From positions 17,121-81,120 of the forward strand of contig CAJWLF010000011.1 in assembly GCA_913043205.1 (NCBI GenBank): DNA of 64,000 nucleotides, read 5' to 3'. Made by a program: the position numbers and the translations under genes. Below the pieces are notes generated by a model. It did not search any database. It had not been told where the DNA came from and saw only the letters and a list, made by a program, of their open reading frames with translations. This DNA is from an uncultured Chloroflexota bacterium (lineage in GTDB: Bacteria > Chloroflexota > UBA11872 > VXNJ01). Positions 16,474 to 25,064 of the stretch are shown in pieces (position 1 is the stretch's first letter; every line of letters starts with the position of its first letter).

Positions 16474-18006
16474 TCAATAATCAAATTCTACAGTGTGATA
16501 TCCGCTCGCTCCGTCAGGATGGGGCGCAGCCGAATCTGAGTCTTGAATATTCCCATTTCCGTCAATTGCCCTCAATCTGAGCATATGTCTTCCTGGGGAC
16601 AGTCCGGTCTGAGCACTCCAACGTCGCCAGGTGGTCACCCGTAGTTGATCTTCTAGATCGGCGTCATACCATCGATCATCGATATTCGTCTGATATTGAA
16701 CTTTGGCAATACCACGATTCCCGGCAAACGCGATACCTCCGATTCTATTATTATGTAAACTCGACAATCGCACTCGGCTTCCGATCACTGGGTCGTCAAA
16801 TGCGGATGTTGTCTTTACGATAGCCTTATTCGACCAGCCTCTGCGCTGCCAATACCCATTGTGATTGCCTTTGCTAACTCGGATTTCGCGCAGCCATTTA
16901 ACGTTTTTCATTCCATATATACCGGGAATATATGCCCGGAGAGGGTAACCGTGGCCCGGCGTTAGAGCCGTTCCGTTCATTGCATAGGCAAGTGTTGTGT
17001 CTGCTTCCATAGCTTTTGCTATGTCTATAGAATCATCGTAGCCACCTTCTGCCACCAAAATCACCCGCTTCGTCCCCGGTTTAATTTGAACTAAATCCAA
17101 GACATCTCTTATCGGAATGCCAGTCCATAATGCGCATCCAATAAGAGGGCCACCTACCTCATTGGAAATACATTGGAGAGTCCCGAAAAATTCGTTTTTA
17201 GGCATCGCTAGGATCTGTTCGTAGGAAAAACTCTGTGGGGCCTCTACATTACCGGTGACCGACAGGTTCCAATCCTTAACGTTGATAATTGGAGTCCGGG
17301 TAGTTATGTCTACTGTGTAAAAGTCATCTACAGGGGTCACCAATTGTCGCTGAGTCGGGGATTGTGCAAAATCGACGCTGAACGATCGGAGATCTTTCAA
17401 CAAGGGATGAGATTGCATGTGTAGCATATTCGAACTAGACCGGCTTTCATCTTCTGCTCTTTCACTTATTAATCGAGCAGCCAGCACTGATGTTAGTACC
17501 GATAAAGCGAATGCTGAACTCAACATCCTTCGTCGGCTCACTGAACTTGATCCATTAAGGGCTGGGTCAACACCTCCTGGCCTATCAGTCCCGATCGTTG
17601 ATGTTGGTGTCATGATCCCAAAAACCAGCGCAATAACGACCACCGTTAGATAATCTTGATTAGTACTCGTACTTTGAACATTAATCACAGATATCCCAGT
17701 AACAACAAGAGTGTGTAGTGCAAAAGAGCAACCCATCTGCACAAAATGTTTTTCTGACGATAGCGTTCGTGATACTAGCCAATGTATCGATGCCATTGAT
17801 AAAGTTAGTAGGGCGACTCCAGTAACTGCCAGTAGCTTTTTGGCAGTCTCACCAAGTGTCTCGATAAACCATGTAGCCAACTGGCCGGGAGATACTTCTA
17901 TCAGCAAATCAGCAATGTCTAACGCTGGATTACTAGCTGCATCTACTATCGATAGCAGATAATAAATGGCAGCGAAGGCTAAACTCGTGACTAATAAATA
18001 GCTCAT
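16474..18006 (-). CDS. Polytopic molybdopterin-dependent oxidoreductase (sulfite-oxidase fold)
   Basis: A 510-residue protein with five predicted N-terminal membrane segments (about 1-20, 58-80, 90-110, 118-138, 161-178) and an exported sulfite-oxidase-type Mo domain. The Mo-coordinating Cys is C279 in GTLQCISNEVGG. A dimerisation domain ends the protein (RLRAIDGNGNIQDS). Just before the fifth helix lies SVSRRRMLSSAF, a twin-arginine-like motif. A related Streptomyces five-TM Mo protein is known to use Sec for the first helices and Tat for the last helix plus folded cofactor domain. Its substrate is not evident; no adjacent cytochrome gene is seen. Confidence 0.9.
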   Translation of the reverse strand: MSYLLVTSLAFAAIYYLLSIVDAASNPALDIADLLIEVSPGQLATWFIETLGETAKKLLAVTGVALLTLSMASIHWLVSRTLSSEKHFVQMGCSFALHTLVVTGISVINVQSTSTNQDYLTVVVIALVFGIMTPTSTIGTDRPGGVDPALNGSSSVSRRRMLSSAFALSVLTSVLAARLISERAEDESRSSSNMLHMQSHPLLKDLRSFSVDFAQSPTQRQLVTPVDDFYTVDITTRTPIINVKDWNLSVTGNVEAPQSFSYEQILAMPKNEFFGTLQCISNEVGGPLIGCALWTGIPIRDVLDLVQIKPGTKRVILVAEGGYDDSIDIAKAMEADTTLAYAMNGTALTPGHGYPLRAYIPGIYGMKNVKWLREIRVSKGNHNGYWQRRGWSNKAIVKTTSAFDDPVIGSRVRLSSLHNNRIGGIAFAGNRGIAKVQYQTNIDDRWYDADLEDQLRVTTWRRWSAQTGLSPGRHMLRLRAIDGNGNIQDSDSAAPHPDGASGYHTVEFDY

Positions 18007-18074
18007 TTCACTTTCCGAAGTTGGTCTATTACTGATTTACGTTACCGAAATCGACACTTACCGTTAAAGCCATT

Positions 18075-19178
18075 ATGACGGAGCCAACACATTTTGCCAG
18101 TAGTCATATAGAATTTGCATCAGTACTGGCAGCTGCTAGATACGGAATTAAGTGTATGGAGGGAGACGTGCCCAACCGATTTCCGTCAATTGTGTCGGCT
18201 ATCGAACAATTAAAGTTGTCACTTAGGGCTAAATCGCCACGCACCCGGTCAACTTATTCGACCGGACTGAATAGCTTCCTCCAATATCTATCAGATGCTG
18301 GGATAAACCCAGACACCGATAATACTTCCGAATTATTGGACAACACTCTTGAAGAGTACTATTTATGGCTGGTTGATCGCTACGGAAGGCATTCACTTAG
18401 CACCGTAAATACCTATATGGCACCAGCAAGAGCATTTGCTAGATTTCTGGCTCGAAACGACTTGTGTCCCAACTTGTCATTAGTTAAGGCGCTAGAGAGA
18501 TTAAAGGCAGTTGTTGTAAGTTTGCAATACCGTACTCCCAGGGTTGATTCAAACCTAGCCTTAATTGTAGATTTCGCTTTGAGTATGACCGTTCCACCTA
18601 GAACGAAAAAGAACTACGAGCATCGACTTAGACTCCTGAGGGATCAGGGAATCCTACATCTGCTATACAGCACTGGGCTAAGGCGAACTGAGGTGACTGC
18701 TTTAGATAGACGTGATGTGGAACACCGAACCGACGGTCAAACGATAATTCAGGGAAAGGGTGGGAAAGAGCGTGTGGTATTTTTTGACAAAGAATGCCTA
18801 TATCAAGTCCGACAATATATCGATGAACGTGAGGACACGTTCCACCCACTATTCATACGACACAAGGGAACTCCTAGCGACCCCGGGAGAGGAGGTGAAT
18901 CGGAACGGTTATCCCCTCAAAGCATTTGGATGATCGTAAAAAAGTACGCAAAAGCGGCAGGGATCGATGCTTCAACACATGACTTCAGGCACAACAAAGC
19001 TTCGACATTACTAAATCGGGGAGCCAATTTGTCGGAAGTGCAGGACTTATTGGGACACGCATCTCCTGCAACTACCAAGCTTATATATGCTCGCTACGAG
19101 ACAGCCAAGCTACGAGAGGCTTTTGACCGATACAGTATGCCTCTCAGCGAAGCAGTTACCGATGAGTCCGACAAATAA
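18075..19178 (+). CDS. Tyrosine recombinase (XerC/D-like integrase)
   Basis: A 367-residue recombinase with an N-terminal SAM-like core-binding domain (SPRTRSTYSTGLNSFLQYL) and a C-terminal catalytic domain. The active-site residues are visible as Arg in YSTGLRRTEVTAL, Lys in QGKGGKER, HDFRH (His and Arg), LLGHA (His) and IYARY (Tyr nucleophile). No attachment repeats, phage genes or cargo surround it, so it may be the chromosome-dimer resolvase rather than a mobile-element integrase. It is divergent from the Mo-oxidoreductase and convergent with hflX, whose stop is 15 bp away. Confidence 0.92.
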   Translation: MTEPTHFASSHIEFASVLAAARYGIKCMEGDVPNRFPSIVSAIEQLKLSLRAKSPRTRSTYSTGLNSFLQYLSDAGINPDTDNTSELLDNTLEEYYLWLVDRYGRHSLSTVNTYMAPARAFARFLARNDLCPNLSLVKALERLKAVVVSLQYRTPRVDSNLALIVDFALSMTVPPRTKKNYEHRLRLLRDQGILHLLYSTGLRRTEVTALDRRDVEHRTDGQTIIQGKGGKERVVFFDKECLYQVRQYIDEREDTFHPLFIRHKGTPSDPGRGGESERLSPQSIWMIVKKYAKAAGIDASTHDFRHNKASTLLNRGANLSEVQDLLGHASPATTKLIYARYETAKLREAFDRYSMPLSEAVTDESDK

Positions 19179-19193
19179 TCACGGGCTAGTTTG

Positions 19194-20441
19194 TCATGAG
19201 TTGTCTATATAGATTCCAAGACGACTTGCGAGTTCAGTTGGCACACTAGCTTCCACAATTGAATCAGTTGTACAGTGACGCAATGATTTCACGCTGCCAG
19301 ATTGATAAATTAGTGCTAGTAGCCTTGCTTTATCAAAAGGAATACGAAGCCTCATGTTAACACCCGTACTATCGACCACAGATTGCAATTCGAGCTTTAA
19401 CTCTTTTAGCCCATAGCCTGATTTAGTTGATACGACAAGAGCTCCCAATCGCTTTGGTGGAGCCAAAAAGTTTGGCAAGTCCGATTTGTTGTAAACGGTA
19501 ATGGTTGGCAAATGGCTTACTCCGATATCCTCAAGAAGCTCAATCACAGTATCGATTTGCAACGAGCAAGAAGGTGATGCACCGTCCACTACATGCAATA
19601 TCACATCCGAGTCAGCAATCTCCTCTAAGGTCGCACGGAATGAAGCAATAAGGCGTGTTGGTAGTCTCTGGATAAAACCTACAGTATCCGTGAGTAATAA
19701 TGGCTGGGAATTTGGCATATCAAGTTGCCTAGTTAATGGGTCTAGAGTCGCAAACAAGGAGTCACTCGCGGGGGGACCGTGGCCGGTTAGGGATCTCATC
19801 AAACTAGTCTTGCCAGCGTTTGTATACCCCACCAGGGACACGATCGGATAACCCTTCTTTCGTCGAGAGGATCGCGTTATAGATCGTCTTGAACGCACTC
19901 GTTCCAATCGTTTGTCCAATATCGACATACGCTTTCGAAGCTCCCGCCTATCGGATTCTATTTGTGTCTCACCGGGCCCTCTTGTACCAATCCCTCCCGC
20001 AAGTCTGGAAAACTGTACCCATAACTGAGATAAGCGAGGTAACAAATAGTCTATTTGAGCACGCTCTACTTGTAGTTTCCCTTCAGAAGTCCGGGCCTGT
20101 TGAGCAAATATGTCAAGGATTAATGTTGTTCGGTCGATAACCTTCCGGCCAAGCCGTTTTTCCAAATTTGTTTGTTGTCTCGGCAATAAATCGTGATCAA
20201 ATATCACCGCTCGGCATTTTTTTGATCGACATATGGATAGTATTCTTTGAATTTGTCCTTTACCGATGAGAGTGCCTGGATCCGGTTTACGTACCGTTAT
20301 CGATAATGAGTCGGCGACACGAGCACCCGCAGTTCGAGCAAGTTCCCTTAATTCGGACTGGACAAGACGTGTATTTGCGCATTTTGAATTTATCCCAAGA
20401 AATAAGGAAACAAGTAGAACCTGGTCTTCATCTTCACTCAA
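19194..20441 (-). CDS. hflX: GTPase HflX
   Basis: A 415-residue ribosome-associated GTPase. The N-terminal HflX domain carries GKGQIQRI and FDHDLLPRQQTNLE, followed by the family signature GGIGTRGPGETQIESDRR. The G domain has P-loop GYTNAGKTSL, the DTVGF switch and NKSD. HflX splits stalled 70S ribosomes under stress. It follows dapL by 23 bp on the same strand. Confidence 0.95.
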   Translation of the reverse strand: MSEDEDQVLLVSLFLGINSKCANTRLVQSELRELARTAGARVADSLSITVRKPDPGTLIGKGQIQRILSICRSKKCRAVIFDHDLLPRQQTNLEKRLGRKVIDRTTLILDIFAQQARTSEGKLQVERAQIDYLLPRLSQLWVQFSRLAGGIGTRGPGETQIESDRRELRKRMSILDKRLERVRSRRSITRSSRRKKGYPIVSLVGYTNAGKTSLMRSLTGHGPPASDSLFATLDPLTRQLDMPNSQPLLLTDTVGFIQRLPTRLIASFRATLEEIADSDVILHVVDGASPSCSLQIDTVIELLEDIGVSHLPTITVYNKSDLPNFLAPPKRLGALVVSTKSGYGLKELKLELQSVVDSTGVNMRLRIPFDKARLLALIYQSGSVKSLRHCTTDSIVEASVPTELASRLGIYIDNS

Positions 20442-20464
20442 TTGTCAGCGACCGGCTATCCATA

Positions 20465-21649
20465 TTATTGGGAGGGCAAGTCGATAATGCGATCCAAAGC
20501 AGCTTCAAGAAGCTCATCGGAGGTGGTTAAAGAGATTCGAAAATGACTGTCGCCGTTGGAACCAAATCCAATTCCGGGTGTCACTAGCACGCCGATCTCC
20601 TCAATTAATCGTGCCGCAAACGCGGATGAATCTAAACCGGAAGGACAAGGCGTCCAGACGTACAAGCTAGCAGAGGGAACTTCAGGATTTAACCCGATTG
20701 ACCGAAGAGCTGAAACCACCTTATCTCGTCGATTTTGCAGAATATTGTTGCGAGCCAGTATCCAAGAATCATCTAACTGTAGGGCAGCTATCCCAGCTTC
20801 CTCAATTGCGGCGAACGCACCTGAATCAATATTACTTTTCACTCTCGCGATGGCCTCTACCACGGACACGTTCCCGGCAGCCCATCCAAGTCGCCATCCG
20901 GTCATGTTGTAGGTCTTGGACAATGAATGAAACTCGATGCAGCAATCTTGGGCACCTTTATGATTCAAAATACTTGACGGACGCCAACCGTCAAAAGTCA
21001 CTTCGGAATAGGCTGCATCCTGACAAATCACCACATCATTGTTAAGTCCAAATTCAATTGCCTGCTCGAAGACCCGATCACTGCCCGCCGCCGCTGTGGG
21101 ATTATTTGGATAATTTATCCAGAGCATTTTCGCCTTGGCGGCTACCTCTTGCGGGATGGTACTAAAATCTGGGGTCCATCCATAATCAGGCCTCAGCTGC
21201 ATAGAATGGACCTTGCCACCTAGCAATTGCGCCCCGATCGAATACACCGGATATCCCGGGTCTGGCACAATTACGTAGTCTCCAGGATTGACTAAAGCCA
21301 ATGGTAAATGCGCTATCCCCTCTTTGGACCCGATAAGTGGGACAATCTCATCCTGAGGATCCAGAACCACCTCAAATCGTTCTTTGTACCATTCGCTAAT
21401 AGCTTGCCGAAAAGAACTCAAGCCAGAGTCATTGTATCTATGATGACTAGGGATTTGCGCTGCCGACGCCAACTTCTCAATCACTTCATTCGGTGTAGGT
21501 AGGTCCGGATCACCTATTCCTAACGATATAACATCTACTCCTTCGGCTTCTTTTTCACGACGTAACTTGTCGAGCCGGGCAAATAGATAGGGTGGCAGTT
21601 CCTCAATACGCTTAGCAAATTTCAAATTCACTTTATTAACAAACTCCAA
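20465..21649 (-). CDS. dapL: LL-diaminopimelate aminotransferase
   Basis: A class I/II PLP aminotransferase of 394 residues, with LGIGDPDLPTP near 43-53, YPNNPTAA near 180-187 and PLP Lys K245 in HSLSKTYNMTGWRLGW. The N-terminus RIEELPPYLFARLD matches the DapL type, which converts tetrahydrodipicolinate directly to LL-DAP. Assignment is strengthened by dapF lying 28 bp upstream in the same transcript. A general aspartate-type aminotransferase is the alternative. Together the two genes give meso-DAP for lysine and peptidoglycan. Confidence 0.88.
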   Translation of the reverse strand: MEFVNKVNLKFAKRIEELPPYLFARLDKLRREKEAEGVDVISLGIGDPDLPTPNEVIEKLASAAQIPSHHRYNDSGLSSFRQAISEWYKERFEVVLDPQDEIVPLIGSKEGIAHLPLALVNPGDYVIVPDPGYPVYSIGAQLLGGKVHSMQLRPDYGWTPDFSTIPQEVAAKAKMLWINYPNNPTAAAGSDRVFEQAIEFGLNNDVVICQDAAYSEVTFDGWRPSSILNHKGAQDCCIEFHSLSKTYNMTGWRLGWAAGNVSVVEAIARVKSNIDSGAFAAIEEAGIAALQLDDSWILARNNILQNRRDKVVSALRSIGLNPEVPSASLYVWTPCPSGLDSSAFAARLIEEIGVLVTPGIGFGSNGDSHFRISLTTSDELLEAALDRIIDLPSQ

Positions 21650-21677
21650 TTATTTATCAACAAGTTGTATATCCGGG

Positions 21678-22529
21678 TCAAATTACACATGTGCCAGAAA
21701 ATACCGTAACAGCCGGCCCCGACATTATTAATTCGTTACCTGGCCCATCCCACTCTACCAGCAATTGGCCTCCATCTGTCTGCAAAAAAACATTTCCAGC
21801 AGAGGCTTGACCAGTCACTATTGCTGCAGCGACGGTAGCTGCAGCCCCACTTCCACACGCTAGTGTCATACCTGCCCCACGTTCCCAAACCTTCATCTTG
21901 AGTTCATTTGGGCCAACAACTTCATATATCTCAAAATTCGTGCCAGCCGGAAACATTGGATGGCGTTCGACCAGTGGACCCATCTGCATCAAGTCAAACC
22001 GTTGGACTGATTCGACTAATGTAACAGCATGCGGATTGCCCATACCTACTGAAGTAATCACAATTTCGTCATGTCCAACTTGCAGTGTTTGATTTACTAT
22101 TTCTGCCTCAGGATGTTGGGCGGGTATCTCCTTAGGTGAAAATTGAGGGCAGCCCATGCCGACTGAAACAGTCGATTGCTGACCGCTGTTTTTGGTAACT
22201 TGAAACCAGCGGGACCCTCCACCGGTAGAAACTGACACTCGATCATCAAGGACTCGTTCTTGATCGCGTAAAAATTTAGCGAAACATCGCAATCCATTAC
22301 CACACATCTCAGCCTGAGATCCATCTGGGTTATACATAATCATCTCGAGATCTACGCCGGGACAACCTTTTACAAGCAATACGCCATCGGCCCCTATCCC
22401 AAAATGGCGATTGCAGGCATATTTGGCGAACTCGCTCCAATCAACATTATCGTAAGGCGATCGATAGAGATCGACGAGAACAAAGTCATTACCGGCCCCA
22501 TGCATTTTAAGGAAATCAATCTGTGTCAT
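21678..22529 (-). CDS. dapF: Diaminopimelate epimerase
   Basis: Racemises LL-DAP to meso-DAP. Both catalytic cysteines are visible, in EMCGNGLRCFAKF and in ACGSGAAATVAAA. The N-terminus reads FLKMHGAGNDFVLVD. The longest frame starts at 22562, but the Met at 22529 (MTQIDFLKMHGAG) matches the family. The start overlaps the 3' end of miaA by 14 bp, so miaA-dapF-dapL-hflX form one transcription unit. Confidence 0.96.
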   Translation of the reverse strand: MTQIDFLKMHGAGNDFVLVDLYRSPYDNVDWSEFAKYACNRHFGIGADGVLLVKGCPGVDLEMIMYNPDGSQAEMCGNGLRCFAKFLRDQERVLDDRVSVSTGGGSRWFQVTKNSGQQSTVSVGMGCPQFSPKEIPAQHPEAEIVNQTLQVGHDEIVITSVGMGNPHAVTLVESVQRFDLMQMGPLVERHPMFPAGTNFEIYEVVGPNELKMKVWERGAGMTLACGSGAAATVAAAIVTGQASAGNVFLQTDGGQLLVEWDGPGNELIMSGPAVTVFSGTCVI

Positions 22530-23463
22530 AAGTGGTTTCACCTTGTATATGAAGCATTGCACGACGAATCATTTCATGAGCCATAATTTCTGATTTTCTG
22601 ACCCAAACCACGCCACCTTGATTACGAAACCACGTACTCTGGCGTTTAGCGTATCCATTAGTTGCGACTTTAATCTTTTGAACACAATCCCTCAACGATA
22701 TTTGCCCAACTAGGTAATCACACACCTGGGAATACCCTATAGACCTCTCTAAAACCGAATTATTCCGATACCCAAGTGCCATAAGGCACCGAACTTCATC
22801 CACCAGTCCATCTCTAAACATTTCGTCAGTCCGCCGATCAATATTTCTTCGTCTTTCCTCTGGCGACAACTGTATTCCCAGGGTGATAGCGTCTGTTGGA
22901 GCACGTTGTCGGGAAGGACGGGCGATCCGCATCCCAGAAACCTCGATGATTTCTAAGGCCCTAATGACTCGATGCGGATTATTCGAGTCAATTGTTTGGG
23001 CGCGTTCCGGATCAAGCTCAGCAAGCCTAGAAAACAAACTCTCTAGACCATTTGAACGCAATTCTCCTAGTAGACGATCACGAACGCAAGGGTCACTTGG
23101 CACTGAAGCAGTGAGTAATCCTTGGGTTAGACAGGAAACATATTCACCTGAGCCACCAACAAGAATCGGAGTTTTCGATCTAGACAATATATCTGTGACA
23201 CATTCAAGTGCCCGCAAGTAGTAATCATGGACCGAGAAAGACTGATCGGGGCGCAATATATCCAACATATGATGACGAACAATGGATCTGTGCAAATTAG
23301 AAACTTTCGCAGTCCCGATGTCCATGCCAGAGTATATCTGGCGCGAATCAGCAGAAATGATCTCGCCGTTCAGGATCCCAGCCATCTTCAGTGCTATTTC
23401 AGACTTTCCACTTGCGGTCGGACCCACCAGCGCCACTATTTTGGGTAAAGTATCTATGTCCAA
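22516..23463 (-). CDS. miaA: tRNA dimethylallyltransferase
   Basis: A 315-residue enzyme that adds an isopentenyl group to A37 of tRNAs reading UNN codons. The P-loop GPTASGKSEIAL is at residues 13-24, with SADSRQIYSGMDIGTAK and the later GGSGEYV and ALEIIEVSG blocks. The C-terminus has the basic RQSTWFRNQ stretch. The start is TTG at 23463. It is the first gene of the miaA-dapF-dapL-hflX unit and is divergent from the folate genes. Confidence 0.96.
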   Translation of the reverse strand: MDIDTLPKIVALVGPTASGKSEIALKMAGILNGEIISADSRQIYSGMDIGTAKVSNLHRSIVRHHMLDILRPDQSFSVHDYYLRALECVTDILSRSKTPILVGGSGEYVSCLTQGLLTASVPSDPCVRDRLLGELRSNGLESLFSRLAELDPERAQTIDSNNPHRVIRALEIIEVSGMRIARPSRQRAPTDAITLGIQLSPEERRRNIDRRTDEMFRDGLVDEVRCLMALGYRNNSVLERSIGYSQVCDYLVGQISLRDCVQKIKVATNGYAKRQSTWFRNQGGVVWVRKSEIMAHEMIRRAMLHIQGETTYDTD

Positions 23464-23579
23464 TATCAGATCCTGATAATTCAGCGTTATGTCAAGTAGC
23501 TAATAAAATAGTCGTTGCGGTTCATAAGAAGCATACCTATCCTATCGTTATATCAAAGGGATTATATATACCCCCTGAA

Positions 23580-24215
23580 TTGGAAACTCTTGTAGACCCA
23601 CTTGCTGAACACACCATCTCTCAGTTCGCTGCTAGACTATCGTCTAGCAATTCCACGCCGGGCGGCGGCGCGGTCGCTGCTTTGACCCTAGCTGTAGCGG
23701 CATCAATGGTACAGATGGTAGCCAACATCTCTATTCAGACTGCCAGTCAAAATGAACGTGAATTGTATTCGGCTATCATAAAGAACGCCAGTGACGCCCA
23801 ATCAAAATCAATGGATCTAGCCGATGAAGACTGCATTGCTTATGAGTCCCTACTCGCTGCATTCAAGTTGCCCAAATTGGACGCGAATGACAAACGAATT
23901 CGCAAAAACGCTATTCAAACTGCTGCAAAAGAGGCAGCGTGCGTTCCTGTAACGGTAGCACGGTTAGCCAAGGACATTATCCAGTTATGCGACGACTTGA
24001 AGCCTATATCGAACACAAACCTTAACTCAGATCGCATAGGGGCAGTGTCGCTTGCCTGCTCAGTTATATATATTTGCATTATGAATGTGAGGGCAAATAT
24101 TCCATTTATCAGTGACCAAATTATGCGCGAACGTCTTACCTCAACTGTCGACGTGTTCATCGCGTATTTAGCCGTTCACCAACCCTCTGTATCGTCTCTT
24201 AAGCTGGATCGATAA
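23580..24215 (+). CDS. Cyclodeaminase/cyclohydrolase (FTCD_C / FchA-type) protein
   Basis: An all-helical protein of the formiminotransferase-cyclodeaminase C-terminal family, shown by SNSTPGGGAVAALTLAVAASM and the following helices, including SMDLADEDCIAYE. Family members include cyclodeaminase (formimino-THF) and FchA, a stand-alone methenyl-THF cyclohydrolase. An open frame reaches upstream to 23391, but this overlaps miaA and lacks similarity. TTG at 23580 directly precedes the conserved part, although without a clear Shine-Dalgarno. Its stop codon is immediately followed by the folD ATG, so the two are translationally coupled. I favour the FchA role (see findings). Confidence 0.82.
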   Translation: METLVDPLAEHTISQFAARLSSSNSTPGGGAVAALTLAVAASMVQMVANISIQTASQNERELYSAIIKNASDAQSKSMDLADEDCIAYESLLAAFKLPKLDANDKRIRKNAIQTAAKEAACVPVTVARLAKDIIQLCDDLKPISNTNLNSDRIGAVSLACSVIYICIMNVRANIPFISDQIMRERLTSTVDVFIAYLAVHQPSVSSLKLDR

Positions 24216-25064
24216 ATGAGTTCTGCAAAACGTCTATCCGGAACTTCATTGGCCAATACAATAGCAGCTGAATTGAAGGCTACCATATTTTCATTGTCGC
24301 AATCATTAGGCAAAGTGAAACTAGTCACATTACAACTTGGCAACGAACCTGCGTCATCTAGCTATAGGCGTTCATTATCAAAAACATGTTCTCAAATTGG
24401 ACTTGAACACAAATCTATTAGACTTCCGTGTGATGTCAATATTCACCAGATATCCTCAACCATCAATACCTTAAATAACGATACTCTAGTAGGCGGGATA
24501 ATCCTCCTTACACCCCTCCCATCACACGTCAATAATTCTTTGGTAGCCGACATGATATCGCCCGCAAAGGACGTTGAATGCGTTACGTCGGCTCGGCGCG
24601 CAGCACTATATTCGGGTGACACTACATTGGCACCAGCAACAGCCGCCGCTGCGGATTGCTTGTTAAGAGCATACGATGTTCCGATATCAGGAGCTACGGT
24701 TGCAATAATCGGCCGGAGTCATACTGTTGGGCGCCCATTGGGCTTAATTCTTATTGATCGAGACGCAACTGTAACCATTTGTCACTCCAAGACAGCAAAT
24801 CTGGCTGAGATAACCTGTACGTGTGACATTGTTATATCTGCCGCCGGCGTGCCAGACCTGGTATCCTTTCGCCACATCAAACCGGGCGCTATTGTACTTG
24901 ACGTTGGAACAAATTATGTCGGAGATAAATTGACTGGCGATGTAGATTATGAGGGGGTCGCTCAAATAGCCGCAGCTATTTCACCGGTTCCTGGTGGAAT
25001 AGGGCCACTAACAAATCTTATGCTAGTGCGAAACCTAGTCACTTTACTTGAATCAAATAACTAG
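24216..25064 (+). CDS. folD: FolD-like methylene-THF dehydrogenase, divergent active site
   Basis: FolD enzymes normally carry both methylene-THF dehydrogenase and methenyl-THF cyclohydrolase activity. This 282-residue protein keeps the fold and NAD(P) site (VAIIGRSHTVGRPLG, CHSKT, SPVPGGIGPLT). The folate pocket has changed. The YxxxK motif reads SYRRSL, so Leu replaces the catalytic Lys. The VQLPLP motif reads LLTPLP, losing the Gln. KDVDG reads KDVEC, and PCTP reads APAT. In human and E. coli enzymes the Lys is needed for cyclohydrolase. It is joined stop-to-start with the FchA-type gene and overlaps the convergent mutL stop by 4 bp. Confidence 0.85.
   Translation: MSSAKRLSGTSLANTIAAELKATIFSLSQSLGKVKLVTLQLGNEPASSSYRRSLSKTCSQIGLEHKSIRLPCDVNIHQISSTINTLNNDTLVGGIILLTPLPSHVNNSLVADMISPAKDVECVTSARRAALYSGDTTLAPATAAAADCLLRAYDVPISGATVAIIGRSHTVGRPLGLILIDRDATVTICHSKTANLAEITCTCDIVISAAGVPDLVSFRHIKPGAIVLDVGTNYVGDKLTGDVDYEGVAQIAAAISPVPGGIGPLTNLMLVRNLVTLLESNN

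Noticed and set aside
18075..19178. Recombinase as the integrase of a mobile element
   Set aside because: No attachment repeats, phage or conjugation genes, tRNA target or change of base composition around it; neighbours are housekeeping genes.
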